Positions 44,391 through 56,906 are shown, counted from the first letter of the stretch. The stretch: DNA of 64,000 bases from Zizania palustris (GCA_019279435.1 JAAALK010000081.1:56535318-56599317); one strand, 5' to 3'. Translations and numbers: made by a program. Notes: a model not told the origin generated them from the letters alone.

Positions 44391-45006
44391 ACTTTACTTT
44401 GTCTCCCTTAGTTTACTGTTTTTATTTCATTAAGTGTGTTTTTATGATCAAAGTCAAAATAAGTTCAATTTGAACTACAAGACATGAAATAATTCACCAA
44501 AATTTATAGAAAAACCATATTCATGTTTTGACTCTATAATTAGTTATTATTATCCAGTAAATTTAAAACCATCATAAAAAATGTAGGTTTCCACAACACT
44601 CGATCGACAACTTGTATTTTTATAGTTTTTTAATCCTCAAAAAATAAAATAAAGTCTAAAAAAGATGAGACTTGTCATGTTGTTATGATATGATCGATCC
44701 ATAGATGTTGTCATAAAAAATAAAATTGTTTCGAGAAAATAATCATGTAGGGCGTTAAGAAACTTAAGATTCTGCGGGGATGAATTAGGGTTTAGAGATG
44801 AAATGACTCAGGTTTGAAAGCAAAACCTATAGTTGATTCTTCCTTTGAACTTGAAACTTTTTGTACAATAAAAATACAACACCAATATTCTAATTGCAAA
44901 AATTGGTATTTTTCATTAACAGAAATTGGTATTTAAATGCAAAAAAGTCGACGTAGAGGTAGGGATTATCTAGCATACACTGCACAAATAGCCGAGAAAT
45001 ACTTTG

Positions 45007-45091
45007 TAGCGCAGTGGTGCGGGGGGTTCTTTGGTGCCATGCGGTTTGAGGTTTGAACCTTGCTGCCGACAGGCGGTTTGAGGTTCGAACC
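45007..45091 (+). other. tRNA-like sequence with A and B boxes, copy 1
   Basis: TAGCGCAGTGG at 45007-45017 matches an A box. GGTTTGAACC at 45050-45059 and GGTTCGAACC at 45082-45091 match B boxes. The A-to-B spacing of 43 bases equals that in tRNA genes. No full cloverleaf was verified. Confidence 0.45.
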
Positions 45092-45424
45092 TTGCTGTTG
45101 GCGCCAAATCAACATTTTTTTTCTGTTTTGTACTTTTTTAAATTTTCAGCACTTTTTTATTGATGTTTAAATCCTCGTTGAACTTGAAATTTTTTTAACA
45201 ATAAAAATACATCATAATTTATCAAATTTAAAAAGTTGGTATTTTTCTGCCTCAGTGTACGTCACTCGACTTAGTGGTGGCGGGCCGATGACATCATGCG
45301 ACCGCCACTACTAAAAGGATAGCAGTGGCGGGCTGGTGACTTCATCATGCCCGCCACTACTAATCCGCCCGCCGATGGTGGGGTTATCTAGCATACGTTG
45401 CCACTCATGTCGAGAAACACATTG

Positions 45425-45478
45425 TAGCGCAGTGGTGCGGGGGTTGCTTTGGTGCCATGCGGTTCGAGGTTCGAACCT
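45425..45478 (+). other. tRNA-like sequence with A and B boxes, copy 2
   Basis: TAGCGCAGTGG at 45425-45435 and GGTTCGAACC at 45469-45478, 44 bases apart. Same unit as at 45007 and 58947. Confidence 0.45.
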
Positions 45479-45728
45479 TGCTGCCTGCAAGCGGTTTGAG
45501 GTTCGAACTTTGCTTCTAGCATCCAAACATTTTTTTTACATTTCTATTCTAATTTCCATTACTTTTTTATTCATGTTTAAATTCTAGTTTGAACTTGATT
45601 TTTTTAACAATAAAAATACATCATAACTTATCAAATTTAAAAAATTGGTATTTTTCTGCCTCACTTTACTTTTTTTTATTTCATTAATAAACATGAGATT
45701 CTCTGGGGATGCATTAGGGTTTAGAGAA

Positions 45729-46225
45729 TGTTGGCGCAAAAGTTACGCCAATAGGTTCTCGGTAATCAAGAACGAACAAACAGGAAGTTTGTGCTTTAGG
45801 ACTAGCTCAAGCCTCCGTAAAGGATAATAGCTCAAGTGGTCCGAATGTATGTGTTTGAACAACTTGTTCTGCCCCCCTTTTACAAGGTACAATGGGGGGT
45901 ATTTATAGGGGAAAAACCATAAGGAAAAGGCCTATTTGCCCCTAGATTACAACCGCCATAATGGAAACTATTCATTATTATACATAGGGTTATACATGGT
46001 AAAGTACTGCAAGGTAGATGGATAAACAAGACATCCAATCAATCATATCCTTCGGCTTCGAAGTCTCCATCCTTCCTTCGGAGAGTTCTCCAGGGCTTCG
46101 CACCGTGGTGCCCTCCGATCTTGACGACGCATACTTCGAACAACAGCTTGCCAACATCGGGGCCATTATCAGCCTTCGGAAGGTTTACGCCTTAAGCCTG
46201 GAAAGTGGAATAATTTCCCCCAACA
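45729..46225 (-). repeat. 3' LTR of gypsy element 2
   Basis: In element orientation TGTTGGGGGAAATTATTCC ... GCGCCAACA. The minus strand carries CTATAAATACCC at about 45900-45908. The polypurine tract GAGGGGCTAC abuts it at 46226-46237. Confidence 0.95.
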
Positions 46226-46620
46226 GTAGCCCCTCGAACACGTATTCCTGTATTAAACTTGTTTTAGAAAGAAGGCGGTATTCGGAAGGAATATTTTTAA
46301 TTTCCTAGGCTTAAGAAGGAGTGAGAGATGCCGAGACTTAGCCGAAGACTTTAAGCTTAACGCCTTCGAGCTCTCCCCTTCGGGTTCCAGATACAGTGGG
46401 AACACATACTGGAAAGAGGTATGACTTCGGAGTGTGAACGTCGTAGGGTGCCGTTAGAAGTAGCCGTTACAGCGCAAGTAGCCGTTACTCTCTTGTGGAA
46501 AAGGTAACGGTCGATTTTTACAGCGGTTATGCGCCATTCCGATTACCGGACCCACGCGTCGGTGGCGGAAGCCGAACCTGCAATGTGAATACCATCGAAG
46601 AGTAGTACTGGTTGTGCGGT

Positions 46621-46629
46621 TATAAAAGG
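46621..46629 (+). promoter_or_regulatory. TATA box of the antisense gene in gypsy 2
   Basis: TATAAAAGG in the context GCGGTTATAAAAGGGAGAGG, 103 bases upstream of ATG 46724. It matches the position of the TATA box in gypsy 1. Confidence 0.78.
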
Positions 46630-46723
46630 GAGAGGTAAAGATTAACCGAGATTTTTTACCGCATTCATCACCTGCTATCCATCTTTCTCCCCATCCTCCA
46701 GCCTCCTTGAGCACTTGAGCACG

Positions 46724-49700
46724 ATGGCGAGAACTAGCCACACCACCCCAGCGGCGGCCAATACTTTGGCGCAAAGGCAGGCGTGGGCTGCATCGGCAGT
46801 AGCGTCAATGGCGGGGGCTCCGAGTGGGGCTTGGCCGAAGAATCCTCGGGCACTCCGCCCGCCTTCCAAGAAGAAGATTGCGCAAAGCTTCATCATTGGC
46901 CAATCCTTGAGCACTGCTGAGTCCATAGAAGAAGCAGTGGAAGGAAAGCTAGGAACTGGAATGAGGACCCGAGTTTCTGGGACAGAATCAACTCCACGAC
47001 CGCGGAGCGGAGAGGTGGTGGTCTTCGAAGCATTTTTCGAAGCAGGTCTGGGACTGCCAGCTGTGGATTTCCTGGCAGAGGTGTTGGACTTGTTCCACAT
47101 AACCCTGCCTCAGCTGTCCCCCAACGCGATCGTCCATTTGGCTGTCTTTGAATGGGCGCTTCGGGCGGAGGGATGCGAAGGCCGCTCCGAAATCTTCGCG
47201 GCGACCCACGAGGCTATCTGCCGACCGAAGCATCAAGACGGGCCAGGGGACTCCAAGGTGACGATAGCCTTCGGCAGCGTCAACTTCCAGCTGCGGAGGG
47301 AGCATGCCCTTCGCTTCCCTGCCAAAGCCATAAATGACCGATGGTACACGAACTGGATACTTCGGTGGTTCTACGCCGAAGTTGGAGAGGACTCCCCTCT
47401 CTCGGGTCCTCTCCAGGAGATCTGGTTCCGGAAGGAGGCAGACATCTCCCCGAACCCTAGCTTGCTCACGACGAGGCTAGGGTTGCTTGCTTCGGTGGCC
47501 CGTCGCATGAGCATGCGCGACCTGGCCGAGGAGTTCGTCGGTCTTCGGATCCCTCCCCTCGGAGCCAACTGGCCGATCGTAATCCCACAAGCCTCGGAGG
47601 GGGACCTCCGAAACTTAGGTACACCTTCTTTCTGCTGCGTCATATTATATGAACAAGTTAATTATACTCATACTTCTATACCTCTTTCTTTCAGCAGCGC
47701 CTCTGGCATTGGCTCCGGAAGACATAGTTCGGGCCACCGAATGAATTCTCGGAGCCCCTTCGGTGGCCGAGAGGCAGAGACGGCTGGAGTTGGTGGGGAG
47801 TTGGGAGCGATCCAACAGGGTGTGGAGAGCCCTCGGCATGGAGCCCCCGCAGCTTCCTGACTTCGCCCCAATTGGAGCGGCTGGCCGCAAGAGGAAAGCC
47901 GCAGCCGAGCCCTCCAAGAAAGCCGGCAAGCCGCCGCTTCAGAAGAAGGCGGCGAAGCAACCTCCACACTTGACGCCTGCTTCATCTTCTTCGTCGCCAG
48001 ACGCGCGGAGCCCATCCTCCGAAGGGGTAGAAGACTCCGATGGTGAGACGGCGGCGGCCTTCGAAGCCTACCTCCTGGTTGACGAAGATATGGGGGAAGT
48101 CCCTCCAAACACCTCCGCCAGGGAGGGGGTTAGCGCAACTCCGACGGCTCCTCCCGCACCCATCGCCGTGCAGGTGGAGTCGGACTCTACTCCCGACTTG
48201 CCCACACTCGAGGCGGTCCCTGAGGAGGTCGAGACTCCGACAGAGAATACCGAGGGCAGGACCTCGGGGGATGACTTCGCTAACATCCTCCAGATGTACG
48301 AAGTCTTGGAGGATCCAACGATCCTTCCTCAGGAGACTCTCAGAGGTATTTTTCCGAAGCTCCTCCCTTTTTTGTCAATACTCGCCTGCTATTTGTAAAA
48401 CATGCTCATTAATCTTGTTATTGGAGTAGGTACCTCTTCGTGTATCGATGCTTTGGTGGCGCCCGAAGTCCCCGCTTCTTCAGAGACGGCTATTCGAGCG
48501 GACCCTTCTGCTCCTTTGGGGGCTCCGAGCCTGGTGGCAGAGAACGTGTCCTTCGGGGCGGACGATGTGCTTGCCGGGACGGAGCTGGCTCCTGCCGCGG
48601 CCACCTCGACCACCGAAGTCGCCTCCGGCAATGTGGTTCCAGCCGAAGAGGTGGTGGCCGGGGGTCGGAGTGCTCTTGCTTCTCCCCCCTTCATGCCGGG
48701 GAGGGGTAAGAGCATTGCTAGCCTCGGCCTTCTTCCTGGCCAGGCCGCACCCTCCATCGGCAATTCGGAGGACGAGGCCGCAGCGGACGACGCCCAAGCT
48801 TTGTCTTGGCTTCCTCTGCTGGCTCCTTTCGTGGAGCACCGGAGCGGCCTTCGAAGACTCATGAAGCCCCTGGCTGAGAGAAGCCAAGACATTGCTAATT
48901 CGGAGTTGATCTCCATCTTGAGCGAGGCTAGGGCTTCGACACTCAACACGGCCCTCGAAAGGGCTGCCCTTCAGGTATGAAAAAGACACCATAGTTGCTT
49001 CGTATCAATGGTCATAACTTCTTTAGTGCTCACCTAATTCTTTTTGCAGCAATTTGCCCTTGCTAGAGCGGCAGCGACTTCCAACGAGGTCGAAATTAAT
49101 CGACTCAACCGGAAGGTCACTACCCTCCAGACGGCCCTTGACGACTCCACCGGGAGATCCCTCAGGCTGGAGGAAGAAGTTTTGGAGGAACGGAAGGCTA
49201 GGGCAGCATCTAACAAAGCCCTCGGAGCCCTCCGTTCGTCAGCCCAGGAAGTTGAGGCCGAACGCGTTGTCCTCCGTGCGGAGGTTGAAAAGCTCCGTCA
49301 GGAGGCAGCTACCTCGAGCGCACAGTTGGTGGAGCTTCAAGGGGCTCTTAGCCAGGCGATGGCCCTCAAGAGTTCTTTGATGCTCCGGGTGGCCGCAGTG
49401 GACCCGACTGTTGCGAACCTGGAAGCGGCGGAGAGGAAAAACTCCAGTACAGCTGATCGTACCTTGGAAGCCCTTCAGGGTACGCTGGAGTACTTCGGCA
49501 CTATGTGCCCTTCGTCCTCCGCCGCGGCCCACGAGCCACTCGACCGGAAACTGACGAGGATCCAGGTTGCTTCGTCGCTGATGAAGAACTCCGACATTCG
49601 GTACGGGGAGATCTCCGAACAGTGTGTTGGCATCGGGGTTCTTCGTCATCTTGAATCTCTTCGGATCCCCCTTGGCTCGGTCGGAGGCTCGTCCCCTAGA

Positions 49701-50476
49701 GGCTTCGCGGACGATGACTTGCTGCGGCCATCTTCGGATGTGGCTTCGGCTTGGGAAGCCTTCCGGTCAACCTAGAAGACGGACCATAAGGTTGCTGCTA
49801 AGGCCTGGATCGACGAGGCTCACCGGTAGAAGCAAGCTCAAACGAAGCCACCACTTCCTGCTTCGCCAGCCCCTCCGGTTCCTGCTCCGCCATCCGACCC
49901 GCAGGTCTAGCCGCTTAGGACTGCTGTGTACCTGAGGCCTTGTAAACCTTGTTTTATTAATGAAAAAGTTATAAACAGTACTTGTCTTGGGTGTTCTGCT
50001 CTTTTTTAGGTTTTGTCATGCCCTTCGAGCCCTGACTTCGAACTTCTGGAAACTACCGGCGAGCTTCGAAAAGAGTGGGCAGTCCTCGAGAGTTTGAGAC
50101 CTTATCGCCGTTCCCGCTTCTCTGTTCTTCGCGGAGACGGGGGGAGGTTACCCTTGAAGTTCGAAGGGACGTTTTATCTTATATTAAAGAGGAAGAGAAG
50201 ACGGAGGGGTCTTCATCTTCCGAATCTATTGACTGGTCCGATTCGGAGTACCGCGTTGACAACCCCGCGGAAGCAGACTCTGAGAAGCTCCTGACTTGGG
50301 CTGAGCTTCAAGAGGCACAAAAGAAACTGCGGGCTTCGAAGAAGAAGAGAAGCACTTGGACTAAAAGGACGACTTTGGCGGCTTCGAGCTCCGAAGGGAA
50401 TCTTAGCCGTAGGGGTAGCTCCAGGGGCCGAAAGGGTCTCCGGTTTTATTTAGGTTTAGATGAAAATTTCTCTTAA
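46724..50476 (+). pseudogene. Antisense spliced gene (aORF) of gypsy element 2
   Basis: Five exons at the same protein positions as in gypsy 1: 46724-47618, 47695-48345, 48430-48974, 49050-49904 and 50010-50476, with GT-AG introns of 75-105 bp. It starts MARTSHTTPAAANTLAQRQA. The conserved exon-1 block reads GEVVVFEAFFEAGLGLPAVD, DLFHITLPQLSPNAIVHLAV, then FAKAIN-type and WYTNWILRWFYAEVG motifs. Exon 2 has GSWERSNRVW and a Lys-rich tract, exon 4 a coiled coil (49050-49480), exon 5 VLSYIKEEE, DWSDSE and TWAELQEAQKKLRASKK. Breaks: TGA 47742-47744, TAG 49773-49775, TAG 49827-49829 (shared with gypsy 1) and a 1-bp loss near 50150. Function unknown; carries the Pfam Transposase_28-type domain by my recognition. 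Confidence 0.8.
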
Positions 50477-50639
50477 TGTATTATTATAATGATTTTATGC
50501 TTCGAAAGTATGCTGTGTGACTCGTACCCTCCGACCTCCCCTTGTGGGTGGCGGAGCCTTTATCATAGAGAAGGGTTCGCTGGGCACAATGATTGTCGAA
50601 CACCTGCATGCTTTTGCGGACTAAAATTTTGCTCGTTTT

Positions 50640-51168
50640 TTTCTTTAAACTCTTCTATGGATCCTAACAAGCTGTAGCTTGGAATCCGTAGGTTGGCCAC
50701 CTTCGGCTCTTTTACAGATACTTCGAACCCGGAGGTCGAAAATCTGTTTTCTTTAAAGTCCTTAGACTCTTCTACAGATCCTAACAAGCCGGAGCCTGGA
50801 ATCCGTAGGTTGGCCACCTTCGGCTCTTTTACAGATACTTCGAACCCGGAGGCTAAAAATCTGTTCTCTTTAAAGTCCTTAGACTCTTCTACGGATCCTA
50901 ACAAGCCGGAGCCTGGAATCCGTAGGTTGGTCACCTTCGGCTCTTTTACAGATACTTCGAACTCGGAGGCCGAAAATATGTTCTCTTTAAAGTCCTTAGA
51001 CTCTTCTACGGATCCTAACAAGCCGGAGCCTGGAATCCGTAGGTTGGCCACCTTCGGCTCTTTTACAGATACTTCGAACCCGGAGGCCGAAAATCTGTTC
51101 TCTTTAAAGTCCTTAGACTCTTCTACGGATCCTAACAAGCCGGAGCCTGGAATCCGTAGGTTGGAGGT
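50640..51168. repeat. 117-bp tandem repeat, about 4.5 copies
   Basis: ATCCGTAGGTTGGCCACC starts at 50684, 50801, 50918 (GGTCACC), 51035, and the partial ATCCGTAGGTTGG at 51152, exactly 117 bases apart. Because 117 is a multiple of 3, long ORFs run through on both strands; these are by-products of the repeat. It lies between pol and the antisense gene. Confidence 0.97.
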
Positions 51169-51353
51169 GGAGCCGTTGAACCAATGGTTCGAAGGCAGCC
51201 TCCTGGGTTTTGTGAAAAGTGCTTGGCTCTGCCAGTATCGCCGTCGTCCCAATGCGTCCATTAGGAGTAAGGGATATTCGAAGAGCAAAGCAGAATTCAA
51301 CCCTTATCTTTATTGATAAGAAGGAAAATTTTACAGAGGATTACAAGGAGCCC

Positions 51354-54300
51354 CTAAGCATAATACCGCTTAAGGTGCTCCGCATGCCAGGCATGCTTCA
51401 ACTCTTCCCCTTCTAGATTAGCTAATTTAAACGATCCGGGGCGTCCTGAGCGTAAGATAACATATGGTCCTTCCCATTTGTTTCCTAGCTTCCCCGGAGC
51501 TACTACACTTCGCAATACTAGATGACCTGGTTTTAATTCATTTAGCTTAACCTTCGGGTAATACCAGATTTTGGTGTGCTCTTGGTACTTAGTCAGGTTG
51601 GCTACAGCTCAGAGCCTTGTTTCTTCGGACAAATCTAACGAAGTGCTCCGGTCATCTTCGACCTCAGTCTGAATTACCCGAAGCGATTCACCTCTAATCT
51701 CCGTAGGAGTCATGGCCTCATCTCCGAAGAGCAATCGGAATGGTGTGAAACCTGTTGATCTGGTTTGAGTGGTTCGGATGGACCACAAGATTTTGGGAAG
51801 CTCTTCGACCCATAGCCCCTTGGCCAATCCTACGATCCGGCGATTTAACCCGGAGAGAATGTTACCGTTGGCTCGCTCGACGGCTCCGTTTGACTGCGGA
51901 TGTCGGACTGCTGCGAAGCATAGCTTAATGCCCAGTTCTTCACAAAATGTTTGGAAGGTATCAGCTTCGAACTGGGTTCCATTATCCACCATCAGCTCCC
52001 TGGGAACTCCAAACCTGCAAATAACATTCTGCCAGAAGAATTTTTGCACGTTCTTCGAGGTGATAGCTGTTAACGGCTCCGCTTCAACCCATTTTGAGAA
52101 ATACTCTATTGCCACTACCGCAAATTTCAAACCACCTTTTGCCACTGGGAAAGGACCTATGAGGTCAATGCCCCATCTGGCCATCGGCCATACTGGGGCA
52201 ATAGCCTGAAGTTGGGTTGGCGGGCGATGACTCCTTCTGCCCATCCACTGGCAGCCTTGGCATGTTCGGACTAGCTCCTCTGCATCTCTTACTATGGTCG
52301 GCCAATAAAACCCTTGCCGAAGTGTTTTGCCTGCTAACACACGAGGGGCTAAATGTCCTCCGCACAAGCCTTCGTGAATGCTCCGAAGTATATCCTGACC
52401 TTCGGGTTGTGAGATGCATCGAAGTAAGGGTGAACACACTCCGGCCTTGTACATCACTCCATCGATGAGCTTGTAATTTCGTGCCCTTGCTCACAGTCTT
52501 CGAGCTTCTGGGGCTTCGGAAGGCTCCATGCTATCTTGCAATATGCTTATTATTGAAGCTCGCCAATCTTGACTTGGGATGCACAACACCTCCACAAAGG
52601 CTATTTGAACAGCCGCTGGCTGTGCTAGCTCTTCAAAGAAAGCACCTTCCGGGAGGTCTCCTGCGCCTGCTGCAGCTTTTGCAAGAATATCTGCCAGTTG
52701 ATTGTCTGCTCGAGGAATACTTCGAATTGTAAATCCTTTGAATGCTGCTTCGGCCTTGCGAATTTCCTCGAGGTATTGGGCCAAATGTGGGTTTTTTGCT
52801 TGAAAACTCTTATCAACATGCCCCGCGACGACTTGGGAGTCTGTCTTGATCAGTATTCTTGCGGCTCCGAGCGCTTTAGCCTTTCGGAGGCCTAGGAGGA
52901 TTCCTTCATACTCGGCGATGTTATTAGTGGTTCTGAAGTTAAGCCTTGCGGAATACATGGCCTTCTGCCCTGATGGTGATATGATAACAGCCCCTGCTCC
53001 AGCACCTGATGCTTGATAAGCTCCGTCAGAGAATATTGTCCAAAAACCTTCGGAGGGCTCTTCGGGGGTCCATACTGCAGACGGGGTCCATTCTGCTACG
53101 AAATCAGCTATAACTTGAGATTTGATAGCTGTCCTTGCTGTGAAAGAGATTCCGAAGGGTGCTAGTTCGACCGCCCATTTTCCGATCCTGCCCGTTGAGT
53201 CTTTGTTCCGGAGCATATCTCCAAGGGGATACGATGTAGGGACGATGAGGTTGTGTGCCAAGAAATAATGTCTTAGCTTATGCGAGGCCATTACTAGGGC
53301 ATACGCAAACTTCTCGAGCTCGGAGTATCTGACCTTGGCTCCGGATAATGCTTCCGACACAAAGTAAATTGGGTTCTGGACCAGCTTCCCTTTAAGCTCA
53401 ACCTCTCGGACCAGCACTGCACTTACTGCCGAACCTGTTGCTGCTAGATACAAAAGAAATGTCTCGTCTGGAAGGGGAACAGTTAAAGTTGATAATGTGT
53501 CGAGGTATGATTTTATCTCTTCGAAACTCTTCTGGCACTCCGGCGTCCAGCTGAAGCTTTCGGAGCTCTTTAGCGCCTTGAAAATTGGGAGGCTCCGTTC
53601 TGCCGATCTGGACAGGAACCTGCTGAGTGCTGCGAGCCTTCCTGCAAGCTTCTGTACTTGTTTCAAATTCTCTGGCGGAGCCATTCTTTGCAGCGCACTT
53701 ATTTGTGTTGGGCTAGCTTCGATTCCTCTGCTCGAAACTAAGTACCCTAGCAGCTTTCCTGCTTGTGCCCCGAATATACATTTTTCGGGGTTGAGGCGTA
53801 CTCCACATGCTCGGAGGCTCTCAAATGTTTCAGCTAGATCTAAGCTATGCTGGTGCCTTTGAGCACTTTTTACCACAATATCGTCCATATAGGCTTCGAC
53901 ATTGCGGCCTATCTGATGACCTAGAGCCTTAGCTATTAAGCGAGAAAAGGTGGCTCCGACATTCCGTAAACCAAAAGGCATTCTTACATAACAGAATACT
54001 CCGGAAGGAGTTATAAAGCTTGTCTTGGCTTCGTCTTCGCGCTTCAGCCATACTTGATGGTACCCGGAATAAGCGTCGAGGAAGCTTAATAATTCGGAGC
54101 CAGCTGTGGAATCTATCAATTGATCTATTCGGGGCATTGGGTAGGGGTCTCGCGGGCATGCTTTATTCAATGAAGTGAAGTCAATACACATGCGCCATTT
54201 GTTCGAGTCCTTTTTCTTTACAAAAACAGGGTTAGCCAACCACTCAGTATGGGCTACCTCCCTGATAATGCCAGCCTTTAACAATTTTTCTACTTCGGCC

Positions 54301-56699
54301 TTGGCTAGGCTTGCTCTTTTTGCTGACAGCTTGCGGAGCCCCTGGCGCACCGGCTTGGCCTTCGGGTTGACGAGCAGACTATGCTCGATGATGCTTCGAT
54401 CGACCCCGGTGATGTCTTCGTCAGTCCAAGCAAATATGTCTAGATTTTTCCTGACGACTTCTTCTAACGAGGCAGTTATTTCTAGAGATAGCCCCTTGCC
54501 AAATTTCACTGGGTACTCTTTGCCGTCTTCCGAGATTATTCTTGTCTCGACATCACCCTCTGGGCTTGGCTTGAGCGAAGATCCCTTCGGAGGGTTCAAG
54601 ACCTCCGGTACTTGCTTGGCGCTTTCCGCCACATTATGCACTTGTCGGGGGTTCAATGGCTGCCCATGGCCATACTCTGTTCTTCTGGCTACAGCTTGGT
54701 CTCCTGAAATAGTAAGCACCCCACCTTGCGTGGGCATTTTGAGACAAAGGTAATTGTGATGTGCTATAGCCCCGAATTGGTTCAACATCCCTCGACCGAA
54801 GATAGCATTGTAAGCGTAAGGGGCATCCACCACATCGAAGATCACCTCTTCTACTCGGGCCAGAGGCCCCTCTCCGAAGGCAACCTCGAGGCCTATTTGG
54901 CCGAGGGCATCGAGAGGCGGTCCTGAGAACCCTTGAAGCGGCCGGGCTGCTGGAAGCAGATGCTTCCGAGGTATGCACATCTGGTCGAAGGCCTGGACGA
55001 AGAGTATGTCTGCGGAGCTCCCGCCATCTACCAGGATCCTTCGAACATCTGCTCCTGCTATATCAGCAGAGATGACTAATGGGTCAGCATGGGGAAACTT
55101 CACCCCTGCCGCGTCGCTGGCTGTGAACGAGATGGGCACACGGGACCATTCTGGCATCCCTTCGGCGGAACTTGAGGTCCCAATGTGCCCGACCTCGCGG
55201 ACGTACTCGCGGCGCTGTCTCTTGGACATGCTTCCGAGGGTCCCCCCTCCGGAGATGGGCAGGACCACTCTCTTGCCGCGGTCTTGTGGGTCTTCTTGCT
55301 TTGGTGGTGGCATAATACTGGCCACCGGTAGCCATATGGGGGCTTCGAGGGCACCGGCTCGGGCCACAGTTTGAACAGGATTCGAGCGTGCCGCCGGTGG
55401 AGCTCGGTCCGAAGTACCTCGCCCGGTATTTTGCTCAAGGTAGTCGCCCCGAAGGGCTAATACTGCCTTGCAATCCTTCGTGTCATGGCTTCTGTTGTCG
55501 CCATGCACGCAACAGAAAAAACTCTGGCGCCTTCCAGGCATCCTTTCCTGAGGCTTTGGTGGCCCCGCCTTGAAATTTTTTACCTGCTGGAAATTGGCAG
55601 GTGCCTTCGAGGCCGAAGGTGCAATGTTTAGCACCTCCGAGCGGAAATGCTTCTTCCCTCGCTTGAACTCGTTGGAACGGTTGTCTTGTGGAGGTTGCAG
55701 TGTAGCGGATGCCTCAGGCTCCCTTTTGACCTCCCGGAGGGTGGGCAATGTTGCTTCAATTCGCCGAAGACATCCTTCTTCTGCCTTGGCATACTGTTCG
55801 AAGTACGCCATGAGCTGTGCCACGGACGTTACCGGCTTCCAATGGAGTTTGCTGAGGAGGTCGGGGTTCAGCACCCCTTCGCGGGCAGCATCAACTACCG
55901 AGGAGGTAGAGAGGCCCTTGATCTGTGACTTGGTGTGGGCGAAGCGTGTGAAGTATTCCCGGAGGGTTTCTCCCATCCGCTGCTTTACCTGAAACAAACT
56001 TCCTGTGGACATTGGGGCTACGAAGGTACCTTGGAAGTTACTCACAAATTTCTTTTTGAGCTGTTCCCATGAACTGATCGATCCTGGCTTTAGGGACCAG
56101 AACCAGCGGAGCGCCACACCTTCGAGAGCGAGGGGGAAGCATTTTGCCATGGTGCTTCGCACCCCTCCGCTTGCTTCTATTGCCAAGGCGTAAGAGCGGG
56201 CGAATTCTCCGGGGTCCGACCCCCCGGAGTATTTGTGCAGCTTCGAGGCCTTGAACCTGGGGTCGAAAGGCACTCTCTGCAGGTCAGGGTGTAACGGAGA
56301 CTCATTATCGAAGGATGCATTCTCGGCTTCCTCCGGGACTTGTATAACTTCTGGGGGATTGCGGGCTCCATCGTCTTGAGGCCCCCTTGGAGTTTCGGTG
56401 GAAGCTTGAGTGCGGAGGCGATCGGCGGCCTCCTGCCTCCACCTAGATACCTCCTCCTAAAGCCTGGCTAGCTGCGTAGCCTCGGTTTCGGGAGGGCCTT
56501 CATCTTCGTCGGAGGGCACTTCTGGATCCCGGCTCGCTGCGTAGTCGGTCTGAAGCACCGTAGGAGGAGGCAGAGGGCCCCGGGGCGCTCGACGCCCAGC
56601 AGTCTCTGCAGGAATCGCCGGATTAGCTGAGGGTCCGACTCCATTGGTCCGAGGGGACCTTCGAAGAGGACCCGAAGCTTGACCACGCTTCGGAGGCAT
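51354..56699 (-). pseudogene. Gypsy 2 gag-pol polyprotein with three in-frame stops
   Basis: One frame of about 1,780 codons starting MPPKRGQASGPLRRSPRTNG at 56699. Gag domain with WFWSLKPGSISSWEQLKKKF; knuckle-like CCVHGDNRSHDTKDC; protease LVDGGSSADILF; RT with DFTSLNKACPRDPYPMPRID and YMDDIVVKS (about residue 935); RNase H with FSDGAYQASGAGAGAV; integrase with HEGLCGGHLAPRVL, CQGCQWMG, IDLIGP, VDNGTQFE and NGAVERANG. Stops: TAG 56457-56459 after TQLARL, TGA 52491-52493 (CGA in gypsy 1) and TGA 51609-51611 (CGA in gypsy 1). The frame ends TAG 51354-51356 after AEHLKRYYA. Confidence 0.95.
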
Positions 56700-56886
56700 A
56701 GCTAGCCGTTAAGATGTCTTGGAGATGGAGGACTTCGAACGACTCGAGGGGTCGAGAAAAGGCCTTCGAGCTGCACTAAGAAGCCCTTAACTGAAGGGTG
56801 CGCGGAGTCTTGGTACTCCGAGGCTCCTTCCGTAAGTGCTCTTCGGAGTGCAGTCAGCAGTAGAGAACAAGCTTTTAGAACTTGGA

Positions 56887-56904
56887 TCCCCACGGACGGC
56901 GCCA
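56887..56904 (-). other. Primer-binding site of gypsy 2
   Basis: The minus strand reads TGGCGCCGTCCGTGGGGA, identical to the site in gypsy 1, two bases from the LTR. Confidence 0.88.
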
Positions 56905-56906
56905 AC

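Noticed and set aside
50684..51165. Regular repeats considered as a CRISPR-like array
   Set aside because: The whole 117-bp unit repeats with no variable spacers, and the context is a plant retrotransposon.
50563..51316. ORFs of 245 and 207 codons on opposite strands with repeated peptides
   Set aside because: They arise because the tandem repeat period (117) is a multiple of three; neither is needed by the element's known genes.
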